From assembly GCA_947591155.1 (NCBI GenBank), contig CANQDA010000020.1, positions 1 to 64,000 of the forward strand: 64,000 nucleotides of DNA, read 5' to 3'. The notes under the pieces are model-generated. The model did not search any database, was not told where the DNA came from, and saw nothing but the letters and a program-made list of their open reading frames with translations. Each line of letters starts with the position of its first letter. Within the stretch, counting starts at the first letter, position 1. This document shows positions 7,777 through 15,455 of this stretch, one piece after another. The position numbers and the translations under genes are program-made. The stretch is from an uncultured Lachnospiraceae bacterium (lineage in GTDB: Bacteria > Bacillota > Clostridia > Lachnospirales > Lachnospiraceae).

Positions 7777-8214
7777 TCAGCTGCACAGCGCTGCGACAAC
7801 CTGATTGATCACCTTGCCGTCCGCCTTGCCTTTAAGCTCCGCCATGACCGCTTTCATGATCTGGCCTTTGTTCTTCGTAGCAAGCAGATCCGCGAATTTC
7901 TCCTGCAGATACGCCTTCACCTCGTCCGCCGACATCAGCTTCGGCGCGTATTCCGAGATCACGTCGTAGCGGAACTGGTACTCCGCCTTCAGATCCGCGC
8001 GCGCGTCCGGACAGGTGTCGATCTGCTCCTTGACCGTCTTCATCTCCTTGAGGATCACGCGATTGCAGAGCTCCTCCGGAATATCGTCCCTGCAGCCCTC
8101 GTCGATCGCGACCTTCTTGATCGCGGAAATCAGCGAGGAGATCGCCTCCTTGCGCGGCTTATCCTTCGCCTTCATCGCAGCTACCATGTCTTTTCTCAGC
8201 AATTCAATGTCCAT
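7777..8214 (-). CDS. yqeY: GatB/YqeY domain protein
   Basis: A 145-aa protein of the YqeY family, related to the tRNA-binding tail of the GatB subunit of Asp/Glu-tRNA amidotransferase. The N-terminal block (RKDMVAAMKAKDKPRKEAI) and the C-terminal GQIMKAVMAELKGKADGK segment are typical. The molecular role of the free-standing protein is not established; binding of tRNA is inferred from GatB. ATG follows AGGAGGTAGAAG. It lies 32 bases downstream of the HEPN gene in the same direction. Confidence 0.9.
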   Translation of the reverse strand: MDIELLRKDMVAAMKAKDKPRKEAISSLISAIKKVAIDEGCRDDIPEELCNRVILKEMKTVKEQIDTCPDARADLKAEYQFRYDVISEYAPKLMSADEVKAYLQEKFADLLATKNKGQIMKAVMAELKGKADGKVINQVVAALCS

Positions 8215-8246
8215 CTTCTACCTCCTATTAGTCTATCTAAATTAAT

Positions 8247-8660
8247 TTATCGAATACCTCTTTTCCATACCTGCTGATACCACGCTTCAATTTTCTCATA
8301 ATAATTTTCAAGACTCGTTATTCTGACGGAAAAATGCATATCATACCGCCCGCTTGCTTCCCAGTCCGTAATCGTCAAAGCATTATCTCTGATTGACTGC
8401 GGTACATTAAAATCAAAGTCTAATTGGTCTGCATAATTTATCAACCGCGTCAGATTATGAACATATAATTCCCTGTTATCATAATCCTTGCCGGACTGAT
8501 AAATTTGGATTTTAATCAACTTCTCAGCCGCCTGCTGCAGATGATATGCCACAAGATTCTTTATCTGTTTTATATTGCAGTTCCGATATTGTTCTATCCC
8601 CTGCTTCGCCATAATCAGGTCAGCCTTAATCAATCCCATTGACAACTCGATCCCAATCAC
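8247..8660 (-). CDS. HEPN-domain protein, partner of MNT nucleotidyltransferase
   Basis: A 137-aa all-helical protein of the HEPN class (PF05168-like). Central NLVAYHLQQAAEKLIKIQI and RELYVHNLTRLI are the characteristic helices. HEPN partners of MNT proteins are often RNases with an Rx4-6H motif. Here RELYVH has that spacing, but it falls on the family's HxL position, so catalysis is uncertain. The GTG start overlaps the TGA of the MNT gene (GTGA), so the pair is translationally coupled. Both genes are much more AT-rich than their neighbours, which suggests horizontal gain. Confidence 0.82.
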   Translation of the reverse strand: MIGIELSMGLIKADLIMAKQGIEQYRNCNIKQIKNLVAYHLQQAAEKLIKIQIYQSGKDYDNRELYVHNLTRLINYADQLDFDFNVPQSIRDNALTITDWEASGRYDMHFSVRITSLENYYEKIEAWYQQVWKRGIR

Positions 8661-9022
8661 ACCCTTTCATAAAGAACAGCACCATTTTCAATATCATTCA
8701 TAATCATATCATTTTTTTGCTTTGTTGTATCAAAATATAACACATCATAATCCTGCCATTTCCCGAAAGAAACGACAGCATTCACAAAATCACGATAGCT
8801 TTTCAAACGAAGCATGGCATTCTTTTTATACTTTCCAAAAACCGCAATATCAATATCCGAGTTTTCCTGGCACCTTTCCTCAAGCGCTGAACCGAATAAA
8901 ACAATTTTCTCTATCTTACTGCAAAGATGCGCATTACTGATAATATTTTCGATACATTCTTTTTTTATATCGGCAACCTTAATCTCCCGTTTTCCAATCT
9001 TCAGATCGACCAATTCGCACAC
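8657..9022 (-). CDS. MNT-type minimal nucleotidyltransferase, antitoxin candidate
   Basis: A 121-aa protein of the DNA polymerase beta-like nucleotidyltransferase superfamily. The active-site motif is GSx10DxD: Gly44-Ser45 and Asp56-x-Asp58 in GSALEERCQENSDID. In known MNT/HEPN modules the MNT enzyme modifies and silences the HEPN toxin with nucleotides. The GTG at 9022 is preferred because AGGAGG lies 7 bases before it; the ATG at 9028 is too close to that site, and an ATG at 9118 lies upstream of the predicted transcription start. It precedes the HEPN gene, which it overlaps by four bases. Confidence 0.82.
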   Translation of the reverse strand: MCELVDLKIGKREIKVADIKKECIENIISNAHLCSKIEKIVLFGSALEERCQENSDIDIAVFGKYKKNAMLRLKSYRDFVNAVVSFGKWQDYDVLYFDTTKQKNDMIMNDIENGAVLYERV

Positions 9023-9088
9023 GCGCATCCCTCCTTCCCGGACATTGTTTCCTAAATATTTCAATATTTTCCACGCAGTATTTTTCTC

Positions 9089-9117
9089 ATTATAAGCCAA
9101 AAACCACGGTTTGTACA
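9089..9117 (-). promoter_or_regulatory. Promoter of the MNT/HEPN operon
   Basis: On the minus strand TGTACA (9112-9117), 17 bases, TATAAT (9089-9094). It lies between the rpoD terminator and the MNT gene and shows that the pair has its own transcript. Confidence 0.6.
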
Positions 9118-9150
9118 CCGAAATCTCATCAAAAAGTGCCGGAGGCAGTC

Positions 9151-9180
9151 AGGGCGGTGCCGGATATCCGGCGCCGCCCT
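9151..9180 (-). terminator. Terminator hairpin of rpoD
   Basis: A 30-base near-perfect palindrome with a 7-bp outer stem (AGGGCGG with CCGCCCT) and GCCGGATATCCGGC inside. It lies about 40 bases after the rpoD stop; a TTTTT run follows 14 bases later on the minus strand. Confidence 0.7.
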
Positions 9181-9220
9181 GTTTGTCTTCCGTTTTTGAG
9201 GTTTCGTTCTTCTGCTCTGT

Positions 9221-10348
9221 CTATGTAAGAAAATCCTTCAGCCGCTTGCTCCTCGACGGGTGGCGCAGCTTCCGCAGCGCCTTCGCCTCGATCTGGCGGA
9301 TACGCTCACGCGTGACGTTGAATTCCTTGCCGACTTCCTCGAGCGTCCGGGCCCGGCCGTCCTCTAGTCCGAAGCGCAGCCGCACCACCTGGCGTTCACG
9401 GTCGGTCAGCGATTCGAGCGCCGTGCCGAGCTCCTCGCGCAGCATGGAAAACGCCGCAGAATCCGCCGGCGAGAGCGCCGTATCGTCCTCGATGAAATCA
9501 CCGAGGTGGGAATCGTCCTCCTCGCCGATCGGCGTATCGAGCGACACCGGATCCCTGGAGATCTTGAGCACCTCGCGCACCCGGCTCACCGGAACGTTCA
9601 GGCGGTCCGCCACTTCCTCCGGGGTCGGCTCACGGCCGAACTCCTGGAGCAGCGTCCTCGTCATGCGCAGCGTCTTGTTGATCGTCTCGACCATGTGCAC
9701 CGGCACGCGAATCGTCCTGCCCGTGTCCGCGATGCCGCGCGTGATCGCCTGACGGATCCACCACGTCGCGTAGGTGCTGAATTTATAGCCCTTCGTATAG
9801 TCAAATTTATCGACGGCCTTCATCAGGCCCATGTTGCCCTCCTGGATCAGATCCAGAAACGGCATACCCCTGCCGACGTATTTCTTGGCAATACTGACGA
9901 CAAGGCGCAGATTGGCCTCCGTGAGCGCCTTCTTCGCCTCCTCGTCCCCGGCCTCCACGCGCTTCGCAAGCTCGACCTCCTCCTCGCCGGAAAGCAGGGG
10001 GACGTTGCCGATCTCCTTTAAGTACATCCGCACCGGATCCTCGGTGCTGACGCCCTCGAGGACGTCCACGTCATTGATCAGCTCGATCTCATCGTTGTCA
10101 GACAGCAGAATGTCCTCCTCCGATTCCAGAAGCAGGTCGTCCGCGGAATCCTCCTCCGCTTTTCCCTGCATGACGTCGATGTGGTTCTTCTCGAGATACT
10201 CGAAGATCTCATCCATCTTGTCCTCGGTCAGCTCGAGTCCCTCAAAAGCCTTGAGGATCTCATCGTAATCCAAGGTATTTTTCTTCGTCTTGGCAAGTGT
10301 CTTAAGGCTTTCCAGAGTCTTTACAAACTGCTCCTGTGCTTCATTCAT
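9221..10348 (-). CDS. rpoD: Primary RNA polymerase sigma factor (sigma-A/RpoD)
   Basis: The housekeeping sigma factor, 375 aa. Region 1.1 is short at the N-terminus, followed by an acidic stretch and region 1.2 ([20 protein letters not shown]). Region 2 contains the -10 recognition helix [20 protein letters not shown] and region 4 the helix-turn-helix [20 protein letters not shown]. The ATG at 10348 follows GAGGAG with 9-base spacing; an upstream in-frame ATG at 10378 has no ribosome site. In most clostridia dnaG lies directly upstream; here clpX does, with an intervening tandem repeat. Confidence 0.97.
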   Translation of the reverse strand: MNEAQEQFVKTLESLKTLAKTKKNTLDYDEILKAFEGLELTEDKMDEIFEYLEKNHIDVMQGKAEEDSADDLLLESEEDILLSDNDEIELINDVDVLEGVSTEDPVRMYLKEIGNVPLLSGEEEVELAKRVEAGDEEAKKALTEANLRLVVSIAKKYVGRGMPFLDLIQEGNMGLMKAVDKFDYTKGYKFSTYATWWIRQAITRGIADTGRTIRVPVHMVETINKTLRMTRTLLQEFGREPTPEEVADRLNVPVSRVREVLKISRDPVSLDTPIGEEDDSHLGDFIEDDTALSPADSAAFSMLREELGTALESLTDRERQVVRLRFGLEDGRARTLEEVGKEFNVTRERIRQIEAKALRKLRHPSRSKRLKDFLT

Positions 10349-10423
10349 CAACGATCTCTCCTCATCACTTTCGTGCACGGCTATCGCTTCGGCCTTTGCC
10401 GAACAGTTACTTTCGTACTCTTT

Positions 10424-10452
10424 AACATATCATTTTTGTCAAACGCTGTCAA
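10424..10452 (-). promoter_or_regulatory. Promoter of rpoD
   Basis: On the minus strand TTGACA (10447-10452), 17 bases, TATGTT (10424-10429). The leader is about 70 nt and contains a small GGC-rich hairpin. Confidence 0.7.
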
Positions 10453-10486
10453 CGTCTGCCCGAAAATTGTCAGAAAAGTCCTGTTC

Positions 10487-10503
10487 CTGTCATATTGTGA
10501 CAG
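10487..10503. promoter_or_regulatory. Inverted repeat CTGTCA-N5-TGACAG upstream of rpoD
   Basis: A perfect 6-bp inverted repeat about 35 bases upstream of the rpoD -35. Further TGTCA motifs lie at 10447 and 10468, so the motif recurs about every 20 bases. It could be an operator; no regulator is known from the sequence. Confidence 0.35.
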
Positions 10504-10519
10504 TCCCACCCGCAGACAG

Positions 10520-10630
10520 CTGCGTCAGGCGTTTCCCGCAGGCGCGTCGGCCTGCGTCAGACATTTCCGACGGGCGCATCGGTCTGTGTCAACCATTTCC
10601 GGCGGACGTCCCGGCCTGCGTCAGACGGTA
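10520..10630. repeat. 32-bp tandem repeat across the clpX stop codon
   Basis: Imperfect units begin at 10520, 10552, 10584 and 10616, exactly 32 bases apart, with a shared CTGCGTCAG-like start and TTTCC centre. The array covers the last codons and stop of clpX (10589) and the intergenic space toward rpoD. The final residues of ClpX (about GTSAGNG) are encoded by repeat sequence. Confidence 0.8.
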
Positions 10631-12145
10631 GCCGGAATCCCGAAGCGTGATCACGGGCCCGCCCGTGTGCTCGATGTACTCCCGCGTGATCGTGACCTTC
10701 CCGATGTTGTCGTCCTTCGGGATCTCGTACATGATATCCAGCATAAACTCCTCAAGGATCGAGCGCAGGGCGCGCGCGCCGGTCTTCTTCTCAAGCGCCT
10801 TCTCCGCGATCGCCTCCAGCGCCCCGTCGTCGATGTCAAGCTGCACCTCGTCGAGCGCAAGCAGCTTCTGGTACTGCTTGAGGATCGCGTTTCTGGGCTC
10901 CTTCAGGATGCGCACGAGCATTTCCTTCGTCAGGGCCTCCAGCGAAAAGATGATCGGAAGACGCCCGATGAATTCCGGGATCATCCCGAAGGTGCGCAGA
11001 TCCTCGACCGTCACCTTTGTCAGAAGGTTCGGATCGTCGTCGTACTTGTCCTTGAGGTCCGCGAGGAAGCCGACCGACGCCTGCTTGTTCAGCCGCTCCT
11101 TGATGATGTCGTCGAGCCCCGGAAACGCGCCGCCGCAGATAAACAGGATGTTCTGTGTGTTCACCGTCACCATCGGCACCATCGCGTTCTTGCTCGCCGC
11201 ACCCACCGGCACCTCCACCTCGCTGCCCTCGAGCAGCTTCAGCATGCCCTGCTGTACGGCCTCGCCGCTGACGTCGCGCTGGTTCGCGTTGCGCTTCTTG
11301 GCGATCTTGTCGATCTCGTCGATGAAGACGATCCCCTGCTCGGCCCGCTCCACGTCGTTGTCCGCCGCCGTCAGAAGGCGCGAGATCACGCTCTCGATGT
11401 CGTCGCCGATGTAACCGGCTTCGGTCAGGGAGGTCGCGTCCGCCATCGCGAGCGGCACATCCAGAAGCCGCGCCATCGTCTTCACCAGATAGGTCTTGCC
11501 GCAGCCAGTCGGCCCGAGCATCAGCATGTTCGACTTCTCGATCTCGACGTCGTCCGTGCCGGACGCGATCCGCTTGTAGTGGTTGTAGACCGCGACCGAG
11601 ATCACCTTCTTCGCGTGCTCCTGCCCGACCACGTACTCGTCCAGGCTCGCCTTGATCTTGTGCGGCGCCGGGATGTTTTTGATGTCAAGCTCCTTCACCG
11701 GTTTCTTTTCTTTGTCCTTCTTCTTTTTGATCTGCTGGCGCGGGACGCCCATCCCCATGCCGCCTAAGATATCGGACAGATTGATCATGCCGATCGTCGG
11801 GATGCCGCCCGGGCGGTTCCCCTTGTTCTCTTTTTCCTTCTTCTCCGGGTCGTCCGGATCGCCCGAGCCCGAGCCGCCCTCGACGACCTCCTGTTTCGCC
11901 CCGTCATTTTTCCCGTCTTTGCCGCCGTTCTCCGACGCGCTTCCGCCCTTGGAGAAATCCGGCATGAAGTTCATGAAATCACTGTACGAGATCCCTGAAA
12001 ACTTCATCGAGTCGACCGCCTTCTGCAGACACTCCTGGCAGATACAGACGTCGTTCCCCATCTCCAGCATCTTCCCGGCGCTCCGCTCCGGCCTCCTGCA
12101 CATAAAGCATATTTTCTCGTATTCGTCTTTTCTGTCTTCTCCCAT
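10589..12145 (-). CDS. clpX: ClpX, ATPase subunit of the Clp protease, long variant
   Basis: A 518-aa AAA+ unfoldase that feeds substrates to ClpP; the usual length is about 420 aa. The N-terminal zinc-binding domain has its four cysteines (CFMCRRP and CICQEC). About 100 residues of Gly/Lys/Asp/Glu-rich sequence separate it from the AAA module, including a run of KKKKDKEKK. Walker A (GPTGCGKTYL), Walker B (IVFIDEIDKI) and pore loop (AGYIGDD) are intact. The ClpP-docking loop reads ASVGFLAD, with VGF where IGF is usual. The start at 12145 (MGEDRK) follows GCAGGAG. No clpP is in the window, so it stands apart from its partner. Function as ClpX is likely; it may be a second, specialised copy. 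Confidence 0.9.
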   Translation of the reverse strand: MGEDRKDEYEKICFMCRRPERSAGKMLEMGNDVCICQECLQKAVDSMKFSGISYSDFMNFMPDFSKGGSASENGGKDGKNDGAKQEVVEGGSGSGDPDDPEKKEKENKGNRPGGIPTIGMINLSDILGGMGMGVPRQQIKKKKDKEKKPVKELDIKNIPAPHKIKASLDEYVVGQEHAKKVISVAVYNHYKRIASGTDDVEIEKSNMLMLGPTGCGKTYLVKTMARLLDVPLAMADATSLTEAGYIGDDIESVISRLLTAADNDVERAEQGIVFIDEIDKIAKKRNANQRDVSGEAVQQGMLKLLEGSEVEVPVGAASKNAMVPMVTVNTQNILFICGGAFPGLDDIIKERLNKQASVGFLADLKDKYDDDPNLLTKVTVEDLRTFGMIPEFIGRLPIIFSLEALTKEMLVRILKEPRNAILKQYQKLLALDEVQLDIDDGALEAIAEKALEKKTGARALRSILEEFMLDIMYEIPKDDNIGKVTITREYIEHTGGPVITLRDSGYRLTQAGTSAGNG

Positions 12146-12271
12146 TTTGTACTCCTGCAATTATCGCGCAAATCGCCTGTTTCCGGCTTGTCGCCCTATG
12201 ATCGATCAATCCCTGCCAGTGCCAGTCCGGCACCTTGCGATCGGCCGATCCCTGTCAATGCCGGCGTCTTA

Positions 12272-14104
12272 TTATTCCACCGTGACCGACTTTGCGAGAT
12301 TCCTCGGCTTATCCACGTCGCAGCCTTTGCCGATCGCCACATAGTAGGCGAAAAGCTGCAGCGGGATCACCGCGAGCGACGCCGTGAAATATTTGTGTGT
12401 CTCCGGTATATAGATCACATAGTCCGCGGCCTTCTCGACTTCCGTGTTCCCGACGTTCGTCACCGCGAGCAGGAACGCGCCGCGCGTCCTGACCTCGACC
12501 ATGTTGCTGATCATCTTCTTGTAGAGATCCTCCTGCGTCAGCACCGCCGCCACGAGCGTGCCGTCCTCGATCAGCGAGATCGTGCCGTGCTTCAGCTCGC
12601 CCGCCGCGTACGCCTCCGAGTGTATGTAGGAGACCTCCTTGAGCTTCAGCGAGCCCTCGAGCGAGATCGCGTAGTCGATGCCGCGTCCGATGAAGAACAC
12701 ATCACGCGCTGCAATGTACCTGTTTGCAAACCTCTGTATCTTCTCTTTGTGTCCCAGAAGCAGATCGATATGCTCCGGCAGGCGGCGAAGCTCCACCAGC
12801 ATCTCGTCGACCTCCGTCTGGCTGACCGTGCCGCGCGCCTGCGCGAAACGGATCGCGAGCAGATACTCCGCGATCAGCTGCGTGCTGTACGCCTTCGTCG
12901 TCGCCACCGCGATCTCCGGCCCCGCCCAGGTGTACATAACGTTGTCCGCCTCGCGCGCGATCGAGCTGCCGACCACGTTCACGATACCGAGCACCTTGAC
13001 GCCCTTTTTCTGCGCCTCGCGCAGCGCCGCCAGCGTGTCGGCCGTCTCCCCGGACTGGCTGACCACGATCACGAGCGTCCCTTCGTCCAGGATCGGATTG
13101 CGGTAGCGGAACTCAGAGGCGAGATCCGTCTCGGTCGGGATCCTCGCGAGCTCCTCGAATACGTATTTCGCCACGACGCCGGTGTGGTACGCCGAGCCGC
13201 AGGCCACGATATAGATTTTTTTGAGCGCCCGGATGTCCTCGTCCGTCATCCCGAGCTCCTCGATCTCGATTTTTCCATCCACGATCCTCGGGTTCAGTGT
13301 GTCGGTCACGGCCTTCGGCTGCTCATAGATCTCTTTGAGCATGAAGTGCTCGTATCCAGCCTTCTCAGCCGCCGTCACATCCCACTGGATCGTCACGGAT
13401 TCCTTCTCGATCTGCTCCCCGTCGATGTTGTAGAAGCGAATGCTCTCCGCGTCCATGCAGACAATCTCTTCGTTCTGAATGAAGTAGACGTCTCTCGTGT
13501 ACTTCAGGACTGCCGGCACGTCGGACGCGATCAGATTTCCGTCCGCCGCCCTGCCCGTGATCAGCGGACTGTCCTTGCGCACCGCGTAGAGCTGTCCCGG
13601 ATGGTCCTGAAAGATGATCCCGAGCGCGTACGATCCCTCGACACGGTTCATCGTCCGGATGATCGCCTGGAGCGGATCGCCCTCCTCCTTGTAATAGTTA
13701 TCCAGAAGATGCGCCACGACCTCCGTGTCCGTGTCAGAGCTGAATTTATAACCTTTCTCGCTCAAGCGGTTCCGCAGCTTCTGGAAGTTCTCGATGATCC
13801 CGTTGTGCACGACCGCGATCGTGCCCGTCTCGTTGAAATGCGGATGCGCGTTCTCGTTGGACGGGACTCCGTGCGTCGCCCAGCGCGTGTGCCCGATCCC
13901 GCACATCCCCGGAAGGATCTGCCCGTCGTGGGTCATCTCCCGCAGGATCTTCAGCCTCCCCCTGGCCTTCATCCACTGAATGTTCTCTCCGTCAAAGACC
14001 GCAATGCCCGCGGAATCATATCCCCGGTACTCCAGCTTGTCAAGTCCGTCCAGAAGGATCGGCGCGGCCTGTTCTTTTCCCGTATACCCGACTATTCCAC
14101 ACAT
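12272..14104 (-). CDS. glmS: Glutamine-fructose-6-phosphate aminotransferase (isomerising)
   Basis: A 610-aa enzyme making glucosamine-6-phosphate, the first step to UDP-GlcNAc and peptidoglycan. The glutaminase domain starts with the nucleophile Cys (CGIVGYTGKEQAAPILLDGL). Two SIS sugar-isomerase domains follow (CGSAYHTG near residue 305, and a second after residue 450), and the C-terminus KSVTVE is the standard end. It begins 8 bases after the GT2 gene and is thus in the polysaccharide operon. No glmS ribozyme can fit in that gap, which is unusual for a Gram-positive glmS and implies regulation with the operon instead. Confidence 0.96.
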   Translation of the reverse strand: MCGIVGYTGKEQAAPILLDGLDKLEYRGYDSAGIAVFDGENIQWMKARGRLKILREMTHDGQILPGMCGIGHTRWATHGVPSNENAHPHFNETGTIAVVHNGIIENFQKLRNRLSEKGYKFSSDTDTEVVAHLLDNYYKEEGDPLQAIIRTMNRVEGSYALGIIFQDHPGQLYAVRKDSPLITGRAADGNLIASDVPAVLKYTRDVYFIQNEEIVCMDAESIRFYNIDGEQIEKESVTIQWDVTAAEKAGYEHFMLKEIYEQPKAVTDTLNPRIVDGKIEIEELGMTDEDIRALKKIYIVACGSAYHTGVVAKYVFEELARIPTETDLASEFRYRNPILDEGTLVIVVSQSGETADTLAALREAQKKGVKVLGIVNVVGSSIAREADNVMYTWAGPEIAVATTKAYSTQLIAEYLLAIRFAQARGTVSQTEVDEMLVELRRLPEHIDLLLGHKEKIQRFANRYIAARDVFFIGRGIDYAISLEGSLKLKEVSYIHSEAYAAGELKHGTISLIEDGTLVAAVLTQEDLYKKMISNMVEVRTRGAFLLAVTNVGNTEVEKAADYVIYIPETHKYFTASLAVIPLQLFAYYVAIGKGCDVDKPRNLAKSVTVE

Positions 14105-14111
14105 TCCGTAT

Positions 14112-15041
14112 CTACCTCCAATACTCCTGATTCATTGTACATTTCCGTATCATCCACTCTGGAAGCTTCTGGTAATTCTTCCCGAGCCTGTAACCGAGAT
14201 ATTTTGCCCCGCTCTGTGTCACCAGCTTCGGGAGCAGCCAGACTTTTCCGTTCCTGCAGAGCCATCCGGCTGTCTGGCACACCATGCGCACGCCCTCGCC
14301 CTCCGACTTCAGTCCCTCAAAGATCTCCGGGTGCTCTGCCTGCGAGACGCCCAGATCAAAATTCCGGTGAAACTGCTGCGCGCTGCTGTAATTGTGGGAA
14401 TGGATCACCCGCGCGTCCGCGCAGTACGCGATCGCCTTCCCGGCCTGAATGAGCTTCCCCGCAAAGATCATATCCTCGTTGAATATGGTATGACGCACGA
14501 ATCCCCCCTGTTCATCGTATGCGCTTTTCCGATACATAGCACAGACATTGGAGCAGAAAAACGTCTTGATCCCGAGCTCCGGCAGATCCGCCGCGGTCTT
14601 GACCCGGCTCTCCGGGCCGTAATTAAATCCCCGCGTGTAGCGCTCAAGCACGCTGCAGTCGTCCGCGGGCAGCTGTCTCGCGTAGGCCGCGCAGACCTGC
14701 TCCTGCGCGAAAGGCTCCAGCAGCTTCTCAAGCAGCAGGTCGTCCGCGGGTACCGCGTCCTGCGTCATGAACAGCAGGAACTCGCCCTGCATCCTCTCCG
14801 CCGCCATGCGCCGCGTCCCGCCATGGTCGAACTCCTCCTTCCGGATGTGCACAACCTCCACGTCCGGCATCCCCTCAACCACACGCTCATCGAAAAGCTC
14901 CCGCTCCGTGTTTACCAGGAGAATCCGTGACGGCTTGATCGTCTGCTTCTCTAACCTCTCGAGCAATGTTCGGAGCTCGTTCCCCGGTTTATATACAGGA
15001 ATTACTATATCAATCACAGGGGTGCTTTTCCCTTTTTCCAT
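14112..15041 (-). CDS. GT2 glycosyltransferase, rhamnosyltransferase-like
   Basis: A 309-aa GT-A fold glycosyltransferase. The nucleotide-sugar site starts at DIVIPVYKPGNELRTLLERL, and FDHGGTRRMAAERM with LLFMTQDAVP supplies the Asp motif; this FxHGGTR signature is common in rhamnosyltransferases. A second conserved block, IFNEDMIFAGKLIQAGKAIAY, contains the catalytic ED. No membrane segment, so it acts at the inner face of the membrane. The ribosome site TTGGAG lies only 10 bases from the end of the inverted-repeat element, so any transcript must pass through or start in that element. Confidence 0.85.
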   Translation of the reverse strand: MEKGKSTPVIDIVIPVYKPGNELRTLLERLEKQTIKPSRILLVNTERELFDERVVEGMPDVEVVHIRKEEFDHGGTRRMAAERMQGEFLLFMTQDAVPADDLLLEKLLEPFAQEQVCAAYARQLPADDCSVLERYTRGFNYGPESRVKTAADLPELGIKTFFCSNVCAMYRKSAYDEQGGFVRHTIFNEDMIFAGKLIQAGKAIAYCADARVIHSHNYSSAQQFHRNFDLGVSQAEHPEIFEGLKSEGEGVRMVCQTAGWLCRNGKVWLLPKLVTQSGAKYLGYRLGKNYQKLPEWMIRKCTMNQEYWR

Positions 15042-15061
15042 ACTGTATACTCCAATATCTT

Positions 15062-15445
15062 CCTGTTTAATTCACTAAGTATACCGGACGCCCTCACAGG
15101 AATTGGTCAATACCACGGCGAAACCCGCTTCCGCTCGTTACGGTCACGCAACGGTACTAAGCTCATGCTACGCATTCGCTAAGTGCCGGCGGACCTCTAC
15201 GGTTTGCCTTAGGTATTGCCAATTCACTGTACGGGCTGTGCAGTTTCCGCCTGAGAAGCTCCACCCGGCAGAGGACTGGGATGATCCGGCTGTTCCGACA
15301 TGTCCGAGACAGATGTCTGATCTGAGGCGGACACAGTCCGACGCAGGCAGACAGATGTAACGAGGACTATCGGCGGACAGCGGATTATCACAGCCGACGC
15401 CGCTGCGATGCACTTGGCAGACATCTGGCTTGTGAACTAAACTGG
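15062..15445 (-). mobile_element. MITE-like element, copy 1, with 14-bp terminal inverted repeats
   Basis: A 384-bp segment bounded by CCTGTTTAATTCAC and the inverse of CCAGTTTAGTTCAC. About 320 bases of its interior are practically identical to copy 2 at 42714-43099. It has no transposase, so it would move only with help from an enzyme encoded elsewhere. It fills the gap between the LCP gene and the GT2 gene. An 85-codon frame (15103-15360, plus strand, TTG start) is preserved in both copies, but no ribosome site precedes it. No clear target-site duplication is seen at this copy. Confidence 0.75.
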
Positions 15446-15455
15446 AAAAGAACGG

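Noticed and set aside
14105..14111. Search for a glmS ribozyme
   Set aside because: Seven intergenic bases cannot hold it, and the end of the upstream gene shows no ribozyme core.
12188..14452. A 754-codon open frame opposite glmS
   Set aside because: It is the antisense shadow of a GC-rich gene: Arg/His/Asp-rich product, no ribosome site, and glmS on the other strand is complete and conserved. The same holds for the other long plus-strand frames over minus-strand genes (for example 3090-4391, 35002-37341 and 56270-57907).
15062..15110. Outward promoter at the end of the inverted-repeat element (TTGACC...TATACT)
   Set aside because: The spacing is 21 bases and the -10 is not kept in the second copy.
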